DNA of 49,803 nt from an uncultured Collinsella sp. (GTDB lineage: Bacteria > Actinomycetota > Coriobacteriia > Coriobacteriales > Coriobacteriaceae), in the NCBI GenBank assembly GCA_900768265.1, contig CAAGCF010000034.1:1-49803 (forward strand), in the 5' to 3' direction. Both the position numbers and the translations under genes were made by a program. The number at the start of each line of letters is the position of its first letter. Within the stretch, counting starts at the first letter, position 1. Positions 41,441 through 49,711 of the stretch are shown piece after piece. The notes under the pieces were generated by a model, which made no database searches, was not told the origin of the DNA, and was given only the letters and a program-made list of their open reading frames with translations.

Positions 41441-42820
41441 CTAATGCACAAACATGCGCACGAACCTGTGCTTCCAGCTTGCATAAGGGGCGTAGCGGAA
41501 TGGCACGTCCAGCCATGTTGCCTTGTTCACGATGCTCTTCTTGTGGCTAAACGTATCGAAGCTCTCCCGGCCATGGTACTGCCCCATACCGCTCGCGCCC
41601 ATGCCGCCAAAGCCCATATGGCTCGTAGCCAGATGCATGATGGTGTCGTTAACGCAGCCGCCGCCAAAGGGCACGTAGCGCACAAAGCGTTCCTGAACTG
41701 CGCGATCCTGGCTAAAGATATACAGGGCCAGCGGCGTCGGACGATCTGCAATAAACGCCTCGGCCTCATCCAGGCTCTCAAACGTCAGCACCGGCAAGAT
41801 GGGACCGAAAATCTCTTCCTGCATCACGGCGTCCTCAGGCGCCACGCCGTCTAGGATCGTCGGCTCAATCTTGAGCGACGACTCGCGCGCCGTGCCTCCC
41901 AGCACAACCTTGTCGGGGTCGATCAGCCCGCGTACGCGCGCGAAATGCTTGGCGTTGACAATATGACCGTAGTCCTCGTTGTCGAGCGGGTGCTCGCCAA
42001 ACATGCGACGGGCCTCCTCCTTGATGAGTCCCAGCAGCTCGTCGTGCACGCGCGTATCGACCAGCAGGTAGTCGGGCGCCACGCAGGTCTGCCCTACGTT
42101 GAGCCATTTACCAAAGGCGATACGCCGTGCCGCGACCTTCAAGTTTGCCGTCGCATCAACGATGCAGGGGCTCTTGCCGCCCAGCTCAAGCGTCACGGGC
42201 GTGAGGTTTTTGCTCGCACGCTCCATGACGAGCTTGCCGACCGGAACGCTACCGGTAAAGAAGATCTTGTCCCAGCACTCGTCGAGCAGCGCTTCGTTTT
42301 CGGCGCGGCCGCCCTCGACAACCGTCACCAGACGCGGATCAAACGCCTCTTCACAGATCCGCTTGAGCACCGCGCTTGATGCCGGAGCATAGGCGCTCGG
42401 CTTGATGACCACGGTATTGCCCGCGGCAAGGGCGCCGGCAAGCGGCTCGAGCGTTAGCAAAAACGGGTAGTTCCAGGGCGCCATAATGAGCGTGACGCCA
42501 TAGGGCACGGCTTGCGTTTTGCACACACTCACGGCGTTGGCGAGGTCACACGGACGCAGGCGCGGACGACTCCATCGAACCACATGCGCAATCTGATGAC
42601 GAATCTCGGAAAGCGAGGTGCCGATCTCACACATATAGGCCTCGTCATGCGACTTTCCCAAATCGGTCTTGAGCGCATGGGCGATATCGGTCTCGTGCGC
42701 CCGCACCGCCTCGCGCAGGCGCACGAGGGCGCGACGTCGAGCATCGACATCAAACGTGGCGTGCGTCTTAAAGTAGGCGCGCTGTTCGCCGACAATGCGC
42801 GCGATTTCCTCGATGTTCAT
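41441..42820 (-). CDS. Aldehyde dehydrogenase, class 3 type
   Basis: A 459-residue NAD(P)-dependent aldehyde dehydrogenase. The nucleotide site is APWNYPFLLTLEPL and FFTGSVPVGK; the general-base Glu is in TLELGGKSP (about 210) and the nucleophile in GQTCVAPDY (Cys about 246). Its short length and the hydrophobic C terminus place it with class 3 enzymes that oxidise fatty or aromatic aldehydes. The ATG follows AGGAGGG. It lies 8 bases after the alcohol dehydrogenase gene, so the pair forms an operon that could convert alcohol to acid or the reverse. Confidence 0.92.
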   Translation of the reverse strand: MNIEEIARIVGEQRAYFKTHATFDVDARRRALVRLREAVRAHETDIAHALKTDLGKSHDEAYMCEIGTSLSEIRHQIAHVVRWSRPRLRPCDLANAVSVCKTQAVPYGVTLIMAPWNYPFLLTLEPLAGALAAGNTVVIKPSAYAPASSAVLKRICEEAFDPRLVTVVEGGRAENEALLDECWDKIFFTGSVPVGKLVMERASKNLTPVTLELGGKSPCIVDATANLKVAARRIAFGKWLNVGQTCVAPDYLLVDTRVHDELLGLIKEEARRMFGEHPLDNEDYGHIVNAKHFARVRGLIDPDKVVLGGTARESSLKIEPTILDGVAPEDAVMQEEIFGPILPVLTFESLDEAEAFIADRPTPLALYIFSQDRAVQERFVRYVPFGGGCVNDTIMHLATSHMGFGGMGASGMGQYHGRESFDTFSHKKSIVNKATWLDVPFRYAPYASWKHRFVRMFVH

Positions 42821-42828
42821 AGGCCCTC

Positions 42829-44049
42829 CTAGTTCTCGCCCTCAAACATACCACCTGCAACGACTTCGTACATATGCTCGAGCTCCAAGCGGTCCATTAA
42901 AAGCGGAACGGGGTACAGCGGGTTGGCCTCGGCATCGGCATGGGCCGCCATTTGCGGAATATCGGAGCGGCGAATGCCCGTCACATATTTGGGAATGCCC
43001 AAGGCGGCATTCATGCGGTCGACCCAATCGATAAAGGCCTCGGCCGCAAGACTGTCCTGCGCGTTAGCCGGCGCGATACCGGCCATGCGAGCAAGATCGG
43101 CAAGCTTGGGGGCGGCGGCGTCACCATAAGCGCGAAGCATGTGCGGCAGGATAATCGCGTTGGCCAAACCGTGCGGAATTCCGTATCGGCCGCCCAGACT
43201 GTGCGCGATGGCATGCACATATCCGACATAGGAGCGAGTAAATGCAATACCCGCCTTATACGCCGCCGAAAGCATATTGCGACGCGCACGCATGTCGTCG
43301 CCATGCTCATAGGCCTCGAGCAAATTGTCGCGGATGAGCTGGACCGCCTGACGTGCCATCTTGCGCGTGTAGGGCGTAGTGCTACGGCCGATAAAGGCCT
43401 CGACGGCATGCGTCAGGGCATCCATGCCCGTCTGCCCCGTAATGGAGGCGGGCAGGCCGCGTGTAAACTCGGGGTCGTGCACCGCAAAGCGCGGGATAAG
43501 CACAAAGTCGTTAATGGGGTATTTATAGTGCGTCTCGTCATCGGTGATAACCGCCGCGAGTGTGACTTCGCTTCCCGTACCGGCGGTAGTGGGAACGGCG
43601 ATAAGCAGCGGCAGGCGACGATGAATCCGCAGCAGCCCGCGCATCTTGTTGATGGGCTTATTTGGCTGTGCGATGCGTGCGCCCACGCCCTTGGCGCAGT
43701 CCATGGCCGAACCGCCACCAAAGCCGATAATGGCCTGGCAGGCGCTCTCGCGATACAGGGACGCCGCTTCCTCCACATTCGAGACCGTGGGGTTCGCACG
43801 CGTTTCGGCATAGACCGTAACGCCAATTCCCTTGGACGCGAGCGCCGTCTCGAGCGGTGCCGTGAGCCCCAGACGGGCAATGCCGGGATCCGTCACGATA
43901 AGAACCCGCTGTATCGAGCGCTTTTGAAGCGCCGCGGGCACGTCCTCGGCATGCTCCAAAATGCGCGGCTCGGTATAGGGCAGGATCGGCAATGCGATGC
44001 GAAAAACCGTCTGATATGTTCGGCACCAGGCACGACGGGCTAGATGCAT
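42829..44049 (-). CDS. Iron-containing alcohol dehydrogenase
   Basis: A 406-residue group III alcohol dehydrogenase. It shows the NAD-binding GGGSAMDCAKGVGA (about 115-128), TTAGTGSEVT (about 159-168), and metal ligands in DALTHAVEAF and HAIAHSLGGRYGIPHGLANA (about 285-305). The substrate is not defined; linkage to aldehyde dehydrogenase suggests aldehyde/alcohol exchange. The ATG at 44049 has AAGGAG 8 bases upstream; the longer frame from 44118 runs through a palindromic operator candidate. It is the first gene of the operon. Confidence 0.92.
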   Translation of the reverse strand: MHLARRAWCRTYQTVFRIALPILPYTEPRILEHAEDVPAALQKRSIQRVLIVTDPGIARLGLTAPLETALASKGIGVTVYAETRANPTVSNVEEAASLYRESACQAIIGFGGGSAMDCAKGVGARIAQPNKPINKMRGLLRIHRRLPLLIAVPTTAGTGSEVTLAAVITDDETHYKYPINDFVLIPRFAVHDPEFTRGLPASITGQTGMDALTHAVEAFIGRSTTPYTRKMARQAVQLIRDNLLEAYEHGDDMRARRNMLSAAYKAGIAFTRSYVGYVHAIAHSLGGRYGIPHGLANAIILPHMLRAYGDAAAPKLADLARMAGIAPANAQDSLAAEAFIDWVDRMNAALGIPKYVTGIRRSDIPQMAAHADAEANPLYPVPLLMDRLELEHMYEVVAGGMFEGEN

Positions 44050-44067
44050 AAAGGAAACTCCTTCATT

Positions 44068-44083
44068 TGTTGATAGGTCAACA
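44068..44083. promoter_or_regulatory. Palindromic operator candidate before the alcohol dehydrogenase gene
   Basis: TGTTGATAGGTCAACA is a perfect 6-4-6 palindrome 19 bases upstream of the start codon, next to the ribosome site. A related half-site, TCAATCAACA, lies about 55 bases further upstream. A repressor site is inferred. Confidence 0.35.
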
Positions 44084-44194
44084 TTTGCTCGACCGATTGT
44101 ACTCATCGGCGTCCGCATATGGCTTGCAAATCGTTAATCAATCAACATCTTCACATGCCGAAAATTGTTTTATTAAAAATCATTCCTAATAGGC

Positions 44195-44222
44195 TTCACA
44201 TTCGGTCTCATTTATGGATAAT
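44195..44222 (+). promoter_or_regulatory. Promoter of the rubrerythrin gene
   Basis: TTCACA (44195-44200), a 16-base spacer and GATAAT (44217-44222) match the -35 and -10 consensus at 5 of 6 positions each, in an AT-rich tract. The roughly 80-base leader contains a GC-rich hairpin, CGTCCGG / CCGGACG (44241-44271). Confidence 0.55.
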
Positions 44223-44306
44223 AGAACTCGTCAAGACGCACGTCCGGAGAGGGCCCTTACGGGACCGGACGAGCGCGCCATCGCCATCGATCGAAAGGAT
44301 CGAATT

Positions 44307-44867
44307 ATGAAGTTTGTTTGCCCCGTTTGCGGTTATGTGGAAGAGTTCGACGACGACCAGCTGCCCGAGGATTTCAAGTGCCCCCAGTGCGGCGTTCCCG
44401 GCTCTCGCTTCCTGAAGCAGGAGGAGGGTCAGCTCGAGTGGGCTGCCGAGCACGTCGTGGGCGTCGCCAAGATGGAGGGCGTCTCCGAGGACATCGTTGC
44501 CGACCTGCGCGCCAACTTTGAGGGCGAGTGCTCCGAGGTCGGTATGTACCTGGCCATGGCTCGCGTTGCTCATCGCGAGGGTTATCCCGAGATCGGCCTG
44601 TACTGGGAGAAGGCTGCCCACGAGGAGGCCGAGCACGCCGCCAAGTTCGCCGAGCTCCTGGGCGAGGTCGTGACCGACTCCACCAAGAAGAACCTCGAGA
44701 TGCGCGTTGAGGCCGAGAATGGCGCCACCGCCGGCAAGACTGATCTTGCCAAGCGCGCCAAGGCCGCTGGCCTCGATGCCATCCACGACACCGTGCACGA
44801 GATGGCTCGCGACGAGGCTCGCCACGGCAAGGCTTTCGCCGGTCTGCTCAAGCGCTACTTTGGCTAA
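44307..44867 (+). CDS. Reverse rubrerythrin
   Basis: A 186-residue non-haem iron protein that reduces peroxide and so protects anaerobes from oxygen. The rubredoxin domain is at the N terminus (Cys 5, 8, 25, 28 in CPVCGY and CPQCGVPGSRF) and the ferritin-like diiron domain follows (about 60-185; ligands in NFEGECSEVGMY, KAAHEEAEHAAKF and ARDEARHGKAF). This order is the reverse of classical rubrerythrin. Codon usage is strongly biased, as in highly expressed genes. GAAAGGA precedes the ATG. It has its own promoter and terminator. Confidence 0.93.
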   Translation: MKFVCPVCGYVEEFDDDQLPEDFKCPQCGVPGSRFLKQEEGQLEWAAEHVVGVAKMEGVSEDIVADLRANFEGECSEVGMYLAMARVAHREGYPEIGLYWEKAAHEEAEHAAKFAELLGEVVTDSTKKNLEMRVEAENGATAGKTDLAKRAKAAGLDAIHDTVHEMARDEARHGKAFAGLLKRYFG

Positions 44868-44901
44868 GCCAGCCGCCTGAGAGATAATCTCTAGCTCGAT
44901 G

Positions 44902-44932
44902 AGGCCCGGACCGCATGGTTCGGGCCTTTTTG
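44902..44932 (+). terminator. Terminator of the rubrerythrin gene
   Basis: AGGCCCGGACC and GGTTCGGGCCT form an 11-bp stem with one G-U pair, loop GCAT, followed by TTTTTG. Confidence 0.9.
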
Positions 44933-44996
44933 TGTCTCGAGGACTCGTTAACGCTCTGAAATAGGACCGCCTTCGGCATCGGTTTCTCGTCAAAAA

Positions 44997-45119
44997 CTAA
45001 GTGAGTAGACTTTTTGGAACTTGCCGAGCACACCATCCATATTGCTTTATAAAGCCGCAGGTAAATGACTTGTTGCAAAACGGCCCGGTCGCCAAAGCGC
45101 CAAAAGTCTACTCACTTAG
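44997..45119. repeat. 123-bp inverted-repeat element, copy 2
   Basis: Between the convergent rubrerythrin gene and the endonuclease-like gene. The ends are an 18-bp perfect inverted repeat (CTAAGTGAGTAGACTTTT). The last 12 bases, read on the minus strand, are CTA AGT GAG TAG: the final Leu-Ser-Glu and the stop of the neighbouring gene. Confidence 0.88.
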
Positions 45120-46235
45120 AACCGCAGCCGTCCACGATCGAGCTGTTTTGTGTCTAACGGGCATCTTTCCGTCGATTACTCCCAATTTTGTCCAGTCAAC
45201 GAATAGTTCAGACCGGAGTAATGTCTCAGCCCTTTGCTCATCTGAGCTTTTATCACGATATTCAGCATCGAGCATCCTGCATACGGCCTTAACGATCGCG
45301 CGGAATCTATCCTCATCGGATATCTGTCTGTGTGTCAGGAGAAGTACATCGTAGCCCATGGCCTGAAGGGCCGTCATGCGGTCAGCGTCACGCAAGCCAT
45401 CCCCTGCGCGTCCGTGCGAGGCCTTTCCCTGACATTCAATGGCCACCTGTCGCCTGCCGTCCGGCGAAGACAGAAGTAGGTCGATATATACACGGGACTT
45501 TCCCACTATCGCTCGAGCACTTGTGCTTAGCGTCACTTCGACATTGAGCTCTATGCCGCAAAAACCTTCACCTCCCAGGGCTCGCGGCAGTCCAAGCAAC
45601 AAATACGCCTCGACCTCAAAAGGCGACGCGGCACCCAATGGAACGAGATGCGATACCGCCATAAATCTATTGCCGTAACGCATCCCGCAAACATCTGAAC
45701 AAAAACGGTCAAGATCTCTGCCCAAAACCAAAGCGTCTCGACGCCATAAATTTGAAGCGGTACCGTCCTCGGACGGACATCGCACCCAACCGAACGTTGT
45801 CGAAATCGCGCCCGAATCAATTGCACGCGTAAGCTCCGCCTCAAGTGCCGCCGGCAGAGCGCACACCGTAAACAAGCCACACATCTCCGCCAATACCAAA
45901 AGAAGCTGAAGATCCGTCAGATGCCGCGACATGATGAATGCCGTCAGTAGAGGAGACGTAACCAAAAATCCATGCTCCGTTTCCAGCACGGATTCCCTGG
46001 GGAGCTCACCAAGAAACAGCCGCTGCCTAATGCTGGCAGGGCAAGTCCGTTTGTTTCTCGTCCGAACCAATGTATACAGCGGAAAACCGAGCACAACCGC
46101 AGCCGTCGGGTTGCGGGCGAGGTCATATCGCTGCCGGTCTTCTTCCGGCCGTGGAAGCGGCGGACACAAAGCGCGGACCTGAGGGGGCAGACGCCAGTAC
46201 CTAAAAGCCGATATGTCACAAAGTAGATCCTTCAT
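45108..46235 (-). CDS. Putative endonuclease-like (DUF559/AbiEi-type) protein
   Basis: About 375 residues, cytosolic. The first 110 residues (ISAFRYWRLPP..., SIRQRLFLGELPRESV) recall the N-terminal region of AbiEi-type antitoxin proteins. The C-terminal part at about 255-325 has the DUF559/Vsr pattern: VYIDLLLSSPDGRRQVAIECQG, then DADRMTALQAMGYDVLLLT. The nuclease motif reads E-C-Q where E-x-K or E-x-D is common, so activity is uncertain. No good ribosome site is seen; ATG 46235 is preferred over GTG 46241. Two 123-bp elements in the same orientation flank the gene and copy 2 provides its stop codon. Confidence 0.6.
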   Translation of the reverse strand: MKDLLCDISAFRYWRLPPQVRALCPPLPRPEEDRQRYDLARNPTAAVVLGFPLYTLVRTRNKRTCPASIRQRLFLGELPRESVLETEHGFLVTSPLLTAFIMSRHLTDLQLLLVLAEMCGLFTVCALPAALEAELTRAIDSGAISTTFGWVRCPSEDGTASNLWRRDALVLGRDLDRFCSDVCGMRYGNRFMAVSHLVPLGAASPFEVEAYLLLGLPRALGGEGFCGIELNVEVTLSTSARAIVGKSRVYIDLLLSSPDGRRQVAIECQGKASHGRAGDGLRDADRMTALQAMGYDVLLLTHRQISDEDRFRAIVKAVCRMLDAEYRDKSSDEQRAETLLRSELFVDWTKLGVIDGKMPVRHKTARSWTAAVLSE

Positions 46236-46318
46236 AGGCACAGGAAAACACGAATTTCAACCCAACCTGTCTCGCATCGGCGCGAACGCAGCGAAAATGG
46301 CGTCGAACGGACCGCTAA

Positions 46319-46395
46319 GTTTTCAACAGCCCTCCCCAACTGACCAAAAGCTTGCCAAGAACTGGACGGGGGCCTGTTGAAAACCCCATTTTTTT
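46319..46395 (+). terminator. Orphan hairpin with T7 tract
   Basis: GTTTTCAACAG (46319-46329) pairs perfectly with CTGTTGAAAAC (46374-46384), with further pairing of CCC/GGG inside, and seven T residues follow at 46389-46395. It looks like a plus-strand intrinsic terminator, yet no plus-strand gene ends here. An unannotated small RNA is possible. The rest of 46242-46416 shows no coding frame. Confidence 0.5.
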
Positions 46396-46416
46396 CTCGT
46401 GCGGAAGCTTTGCGCG

Positions 46417-46539
46417 GCAAGTGAGTAGACTTTTTGGAACATCCCGAGCAGACCAGTCATCCTGCTTTTCAAAACCGCAGGTAGATAGCTTGTTACAAAA
46501 CTGCCTGGTCGCCAAAGTTCCAAAAGCCTACTCACTTAG
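46417..46539. repeat. 123-bp inverted-repeat element, copy 3
   Basis: It has the same orientation and length as copy 2. The left end reads GCAAGTGAGTAG (first two bases changed) and the right arm has one change (GCCTACTCACTTAG). Its right end again supplies Leu-Ser-Glu-stop, here to pdxR. Confidence 0.88.
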
Positions 46540-47967
46540 GTTGCAGAGTGCCCCCATTAGCTGCAATTCCAAGGTTGTTAGCACTTTTGGACTCAGATCG
46601 TCATACTGAACAAGAATTTGACCTGAGTTTTCAGGGACAGATGCGCCATCGGCACACCAATAACAGTCACTGATATCGATGAACGGGATGCTTAAGCGCG
46701 TAAGGGTCCGCATAAAAGAGCTTCCGCCCGTATCACGCTCCACAGCCACGACGCAGTAAAGACCCGCGTCTGCGTACTCGATCGAGACCTCCCCCGCCGG
46801 AAATGCCTTCCGTACAAGCGCCGCCAGGCCATCGCGCGCCTCGCGAGCGCGCACGCGCACGCGATTCACATGTCGCTCGTAATCACCCGATTCCAGCAAG
46901 CGAGCCAAAGCGACCTGGTCAACAGAACTCACCGACGAGGCGTAAAAACCAAGGTTGCGCCTAAACCGTTCCATCAGCTCATCAGGCAGGACCATATACG
47001 CCAAACGCAGGGCCGACGACAGACTTTTTGAAAAGGTGTTGGTGTAGATGACCGATTGGGCGGCATCGATCGACGCGAGCGCGGGAATCGGCTTGCCGGC
47101 AAGGCGAAACTCACAATCAAAGTCATCTTCGATGAGATACCGGTCCGGCTGCTCGGCGGCCCAGCTCAGCAGGGCATAGCGACGCGCAATGCTCGTCACA
47201 AGGCCGGTCGGATATTGGTGAGACGGCATCAGGTGAAGGACATCCGCCCCGGTTTTCTGCAGAGCACTCAAGTCCACGCCTTCACCGTCCAACGGGATAT
47301 GACGCACTTCGCAACCCATAGCCTGATAGATGCGCGTCAGGCGCAGATAGCCCGGATCCTCAACGGCATACACCTTGTCGGCTCCAAGCAACTGAACCAA
47401 CATGGTATCGAGCAACTGGGCGCCCGCACCGATAACGATGTTGTCGGGGTCGACATTCATGCCCCTTGTCCCACGCAAATGGTGAGCGATAGCGCGTCGT
47501 AGCCGAGCGGTGCCCTGTGCCGGCGCGGTCGAAAAGATTTCACGTTCATCTTCGGATGTCAGCGTCGCCCGTAGCGCGCTTTGCCAAAGCTGCGCCGCCT
47601 CCAAGGCGGAAGGAGAAAGTGCGTCGAATCGCTCGACCTGTCCGTTGACATCATGCGCGCTGGGGCCCACGGAGGCGTCATCTCGGTCGATGCCCTCCGC
47701 AGCCGAAGCCAAAACCGGTGCATCGGGAAGCTCGCACGCGTAGTAACCACGGCGCGGCTTTGAGCAAATATAGCCCTCGGCAAGCAACTGGCTATATGCA
47801 TTCTCGATGGTAATGACACTAATTCCCAGATGACTGGCAAAGGCTCGCTTAGACGGCAGATGTTCCCCCGCCGCAATGCGCCCGGCAACAATATCATCTC
47901 GAATTTGCTGGTAAACATACTCATAGAGCGATGCTTCGCCGCGGTTTTCCAAATTATAGTCAAGCAT
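46528..47967 (-). CDS. pdxR: MocR/GntR-family PLP-dependent regulator of vitamin B6 synthesis
   Basis: 479 residues. A GntR winged helix lies at about 8-75 (SLYEYVYQQIRDDIVAGRI, then GEHLPSKRAFASHLGIS). An aminotransferase-like class I domain fills about 110-475, with YLIEDDFDCEFR and the PLP-lysine motif NTFSKSLSSALRLAYM. Such PdxR proteins use bound PLP to sense B6 status and control pdxST, which here is divergent, 145 bases away. The ATG at 47967 has AGGTGA 7 bases upstream; the ATG at 48000 has none. The C terminus (CNLSE) and stop come from the 123-bp element. Confidence 0.9.
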   Translation of the reverse strand: MLDYNLENRGEASLYEYVYQQIRDDIVAGRIAAGEHLPSKRAFASHLGISVITIENAYSQLLAEGYICSKPRRGYYACELPDAPVLASAAEGIDRDDASVGPSAHDVNGQVERFDALSPSALEAAQLWQSALRATLTSEDEREIFSTAPAQGTARLRRAIAHHLRGTRGMNVDPDNIVIGAGAQLLDTMLVQLLGADKVYAVEDPGYLRLTRIYQAMGCEVRHIPLDGEGVDLSALQKTGADVLHLMPSHQYPTGLVTSIARRYALLSWAAEQPDRYLIEDDFDCEFRLAGKPIPALASIDAAQSVIYTNTFSKSLSSALRLAYMVLPDELMERFRRNLGFYASSVSSVDQVALARLLESGDYERHVNRVRVRAREARDGLAALVRKAFPAGEVSIEYADAGLYCVVAVERDTGGSSFMRTLTRLSIPFIDISDCYWCADGASVPENSGQILVQYDDLSPKVLTTLELQLMGALCNLSE

Positions 47968-47978
47968 GAGTTTGTCAC

Positions 47979-48022
47979 CTGACCTTATCGAGTCATTCAA
48001 TCTGGCATTAGTCTGACCTTGT
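47979..48022. promoter_or_regulatory. Direct repeats in the pdxR-pdxS intergenic region
   Basis: CTGACCTTAT (47979-47988) and CTGACCTTGT (48013-48022) are direct repeats 34 bases apart, between the divergent genes. They are good candidates for the PdxR binding site; MocR regulators commonly bind direct repeats. The pdxS promoter elements themselves are not clear. Confidence 0.45.
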
Positions 48023-48112
48023 TATTATCTCGAAAACTGAGTATTTCGCCATACCCAGCTCCCCGATAGGATGTTCCGTCAAGCAATGCACATGCCAACC
48101 AAGGGAGCAACC

Positions 48113-49003
48113 ATGGCAGAACAGACCAGCAAGGCCGATCGCGTCAAACTCAACCGCGAGCTCGCGCAGATGCTCAAGGGCGGCGTCATCATGGACGTCA
48201 CCACGCCCGAGCAGGCACGCATCGCCGAGGAGGCAGGCGCCTGCGCCGTCATGGCACTCGAACGCATCCCGGCCGACATCCGTGCCGCAGGCGGCGTCTC
48301 GCGCATGAGTGACCCCAAGATGATCAAGGGCATTCAAGAGGCCGTCTCCATTCCCGTCATGGCCAAGTGCCGCATCGGCCACATCGTCGAGGCGCAGGTC
48401 CTTCAGGCCATCGAGATCGACTACATCGACGAGTCCGAGGTTCTCTCCCCCGCCGACGATGTCTACCACATCGACAAGACCCAGTTTGACGTCCCGTTTG
48501 TCTGCGGTGCCCGCGACCTGGGCGAGGCGCTGCGTCGCGTCGCCGAGGGCGCCACGATGATCCGCACCAAGGGCGAGCCGGGCACGGGCGACGTGGTCCA
48601 GGCCGTGCGCCACATGCGCAAGATCCAAAAGCAGATCCGCGACGTTGTCGCCTTGCGCGACGACGAGCTCTTTGAGGCAGCCAAGCAGCTGCAGGTTCCG
48701 GTCGAGCTGGTGCGCGAAGTCCACGCTACGGGCAAGCTCCCCGTCGTGAACTTTGCCGCCGGCGGCGTAGCGACCCCCGCCGATGCCGCGCTGATGATGC
48801 AGCTGGGCGCCGAGGGCGTCTTTGTGGGCTCGGGCATCTTTAAGAGCGGCGACCCCGCCAAGCGCGCAGCCGCCATCGTTAAGGCCGTGGCCAACTTCAC
48901 CGACGCCAAACTCATCGCTGAGCTTTCGGAGGACCTGGGCGAGGCCATGGTGGGCATCAACGCCGACGAGATCGAGATCATCATGGAGGAGCGCGGGCGC
49001 TAG
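48113..49003 (+). CDS. pdxS: Pyridoxal 5'-phosphate synthase, lyase subunit
   Basis: A 296-residue TIM-barrel enzyme that makes PLP from ribose 5-phosphate, glyceraldehyde 3-phosphate and ammonia delivered by PdxT. The sequence is a close match to the highly conserved family: KGGVIMDVTTPEQARIAEEA near the N terminus, then MALERIPADIRAAGG, MAKCRIGHIVEAQ, TKGEPGTGDVV, and FAAGGVATPADAALMMQLG. The ATG follows AAGGGAG by 5 bases; an in-frame ATG at 48071 is not supported. It forms an operon with pdxT, 20 bases downstream. Confidence 0.97.
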   Translation: MAEQTSKADRVKLNRELAQMLKGGVIMDVTTPEQARIAEEAGACAVMALERIPADIRAAGGVSRMSDPKMIKGIQEAVSIPVMAKCRIGHIVEAQVLQAIEIDYIDESEVLSPADDVYHIDKTQFDVPFVCGARDLGEALRRVAEGATMIRTKGEPGTGDVVQAVRHMRKIQKQIRDVVALRDDELFEAAKQLQVPVELVREVHATGKLPVVNFAAGGVATPADAALMMQLGAEGVFVGSGIFKSGDPAKRAAAIVKAVANFTDAKLIAELSEDLGEAMVGINADEIEIIMEERGR

Positions 49004-49023
49004 TCCGGCAGAAAGGATCGCAC

Positions 49024-49611
49024 ATGAGCGATTACGCAGACCAGACGGTCGCCGTGCTGGCGGTCCAAGGTGCTTTTGCCGAGCACGAGGCGAGGCTGTC
49101 CGAGCTGGGCGCACGTTGTATTGAGCTGAGGCAGGCGGCTGATTTGAAGCAGAACTTTGACCGTCTGGTACTTCCCGGCGGCGAGTCTACCGTTCAAGGG
49201 AAGCTGCTTGATGAGTTGGGCATGCTCGAGGAGCTTCGTACCCGTATCGCTGAAGGCATGCCCGTCCTGGGCACCTGCGCCGGCCTGATTCTGCTGGCTC
49301 ACGACCTTGCCGCCCATGACGATAAGGGCACGCCGCGTTTGGCAACCATGGATGTACTTGTCGAGCGCAATGCCTATGGCAGACAGCTCGGCAGTTTTCG
49401 CACCAAGGGACAGGTAGACGACATCGACGGTGAAGTGCCGCTGACGTTTATCCGCGCGCCCCGCATCGTCGAGGTCCACGGCGACGCCAAGGCCTTGGCA
49501 GAGGTCGATGGCCGCATCGTCGCCGCCCGCCAGGGCAATCAGCTCGGCGTAACCTTCCATCCCGAACTCGATGAAGACACCCGCCTCCACAAACTGTTCC
49601 TACAAATGTAG
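49024..49611 (+). CDS. pdxT: Pyridoxal 5'-phosphate synthase, glutaminase subunit
   Basis: A 195-residue class I glutaminase that supplies ammonia to PdxS. Motifs: LPGGESTVQGKL (about 49-60), nucleophile in LGTCAGLILLA (Cys 85), and the His/Glu pair in FHPELDED (His 179, Glu 181). AGAAAGGA precedes the ATG. The length is normal. A hairpin terminator follows. Confidence 0.97.
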   Translation: MSDYADQTVAVLAVQGAFAEHEARLSELGARCIELRQAADLKQNFDRLVLPGGESTVQGKLLDELGMLEELRTRIAEGMPVLGTCAGLILLAHDLAAHDDKGTPRLATMDVLVERNAYGRQLGSFRTKGQVDDIDGEVPLTFIRAPRIVEVHGDAKALAEVDGRIVAARQGNQLGVTFHPELDEDTRLHKLFLQM

Positions 49612-49628
49612 GTAGAACAGAAACGAGA

Positions 49629-49684
49629 GTGGATAATCTCTCACTTTGAGCTTGAATGCGGGCTCAAACCAGGAGATTATCCAC
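49629..49684 (+). terminator. Compound hairpin after pdxT
   Basis: An outer 12-bp stem (GTGGATAATCTC / GAGATTATCCAC) encloses an inner stem TTTGAGC / GCTCAAA. Only a short TTGATT follows. A terminator role for the pdxST operon is inferred from position. Confidence 0.6.
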
Positions 49685-49711
49685 CCTTGATTAGCAACCT
49701 CATCCGAACAC

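Noticed and set aside
48008..49114. 368-codon minus-strand frame opposite pdxS
   Set aside because: It is a shadow of the conserved pdxS gene and has no ribosome site or recognisable domain.
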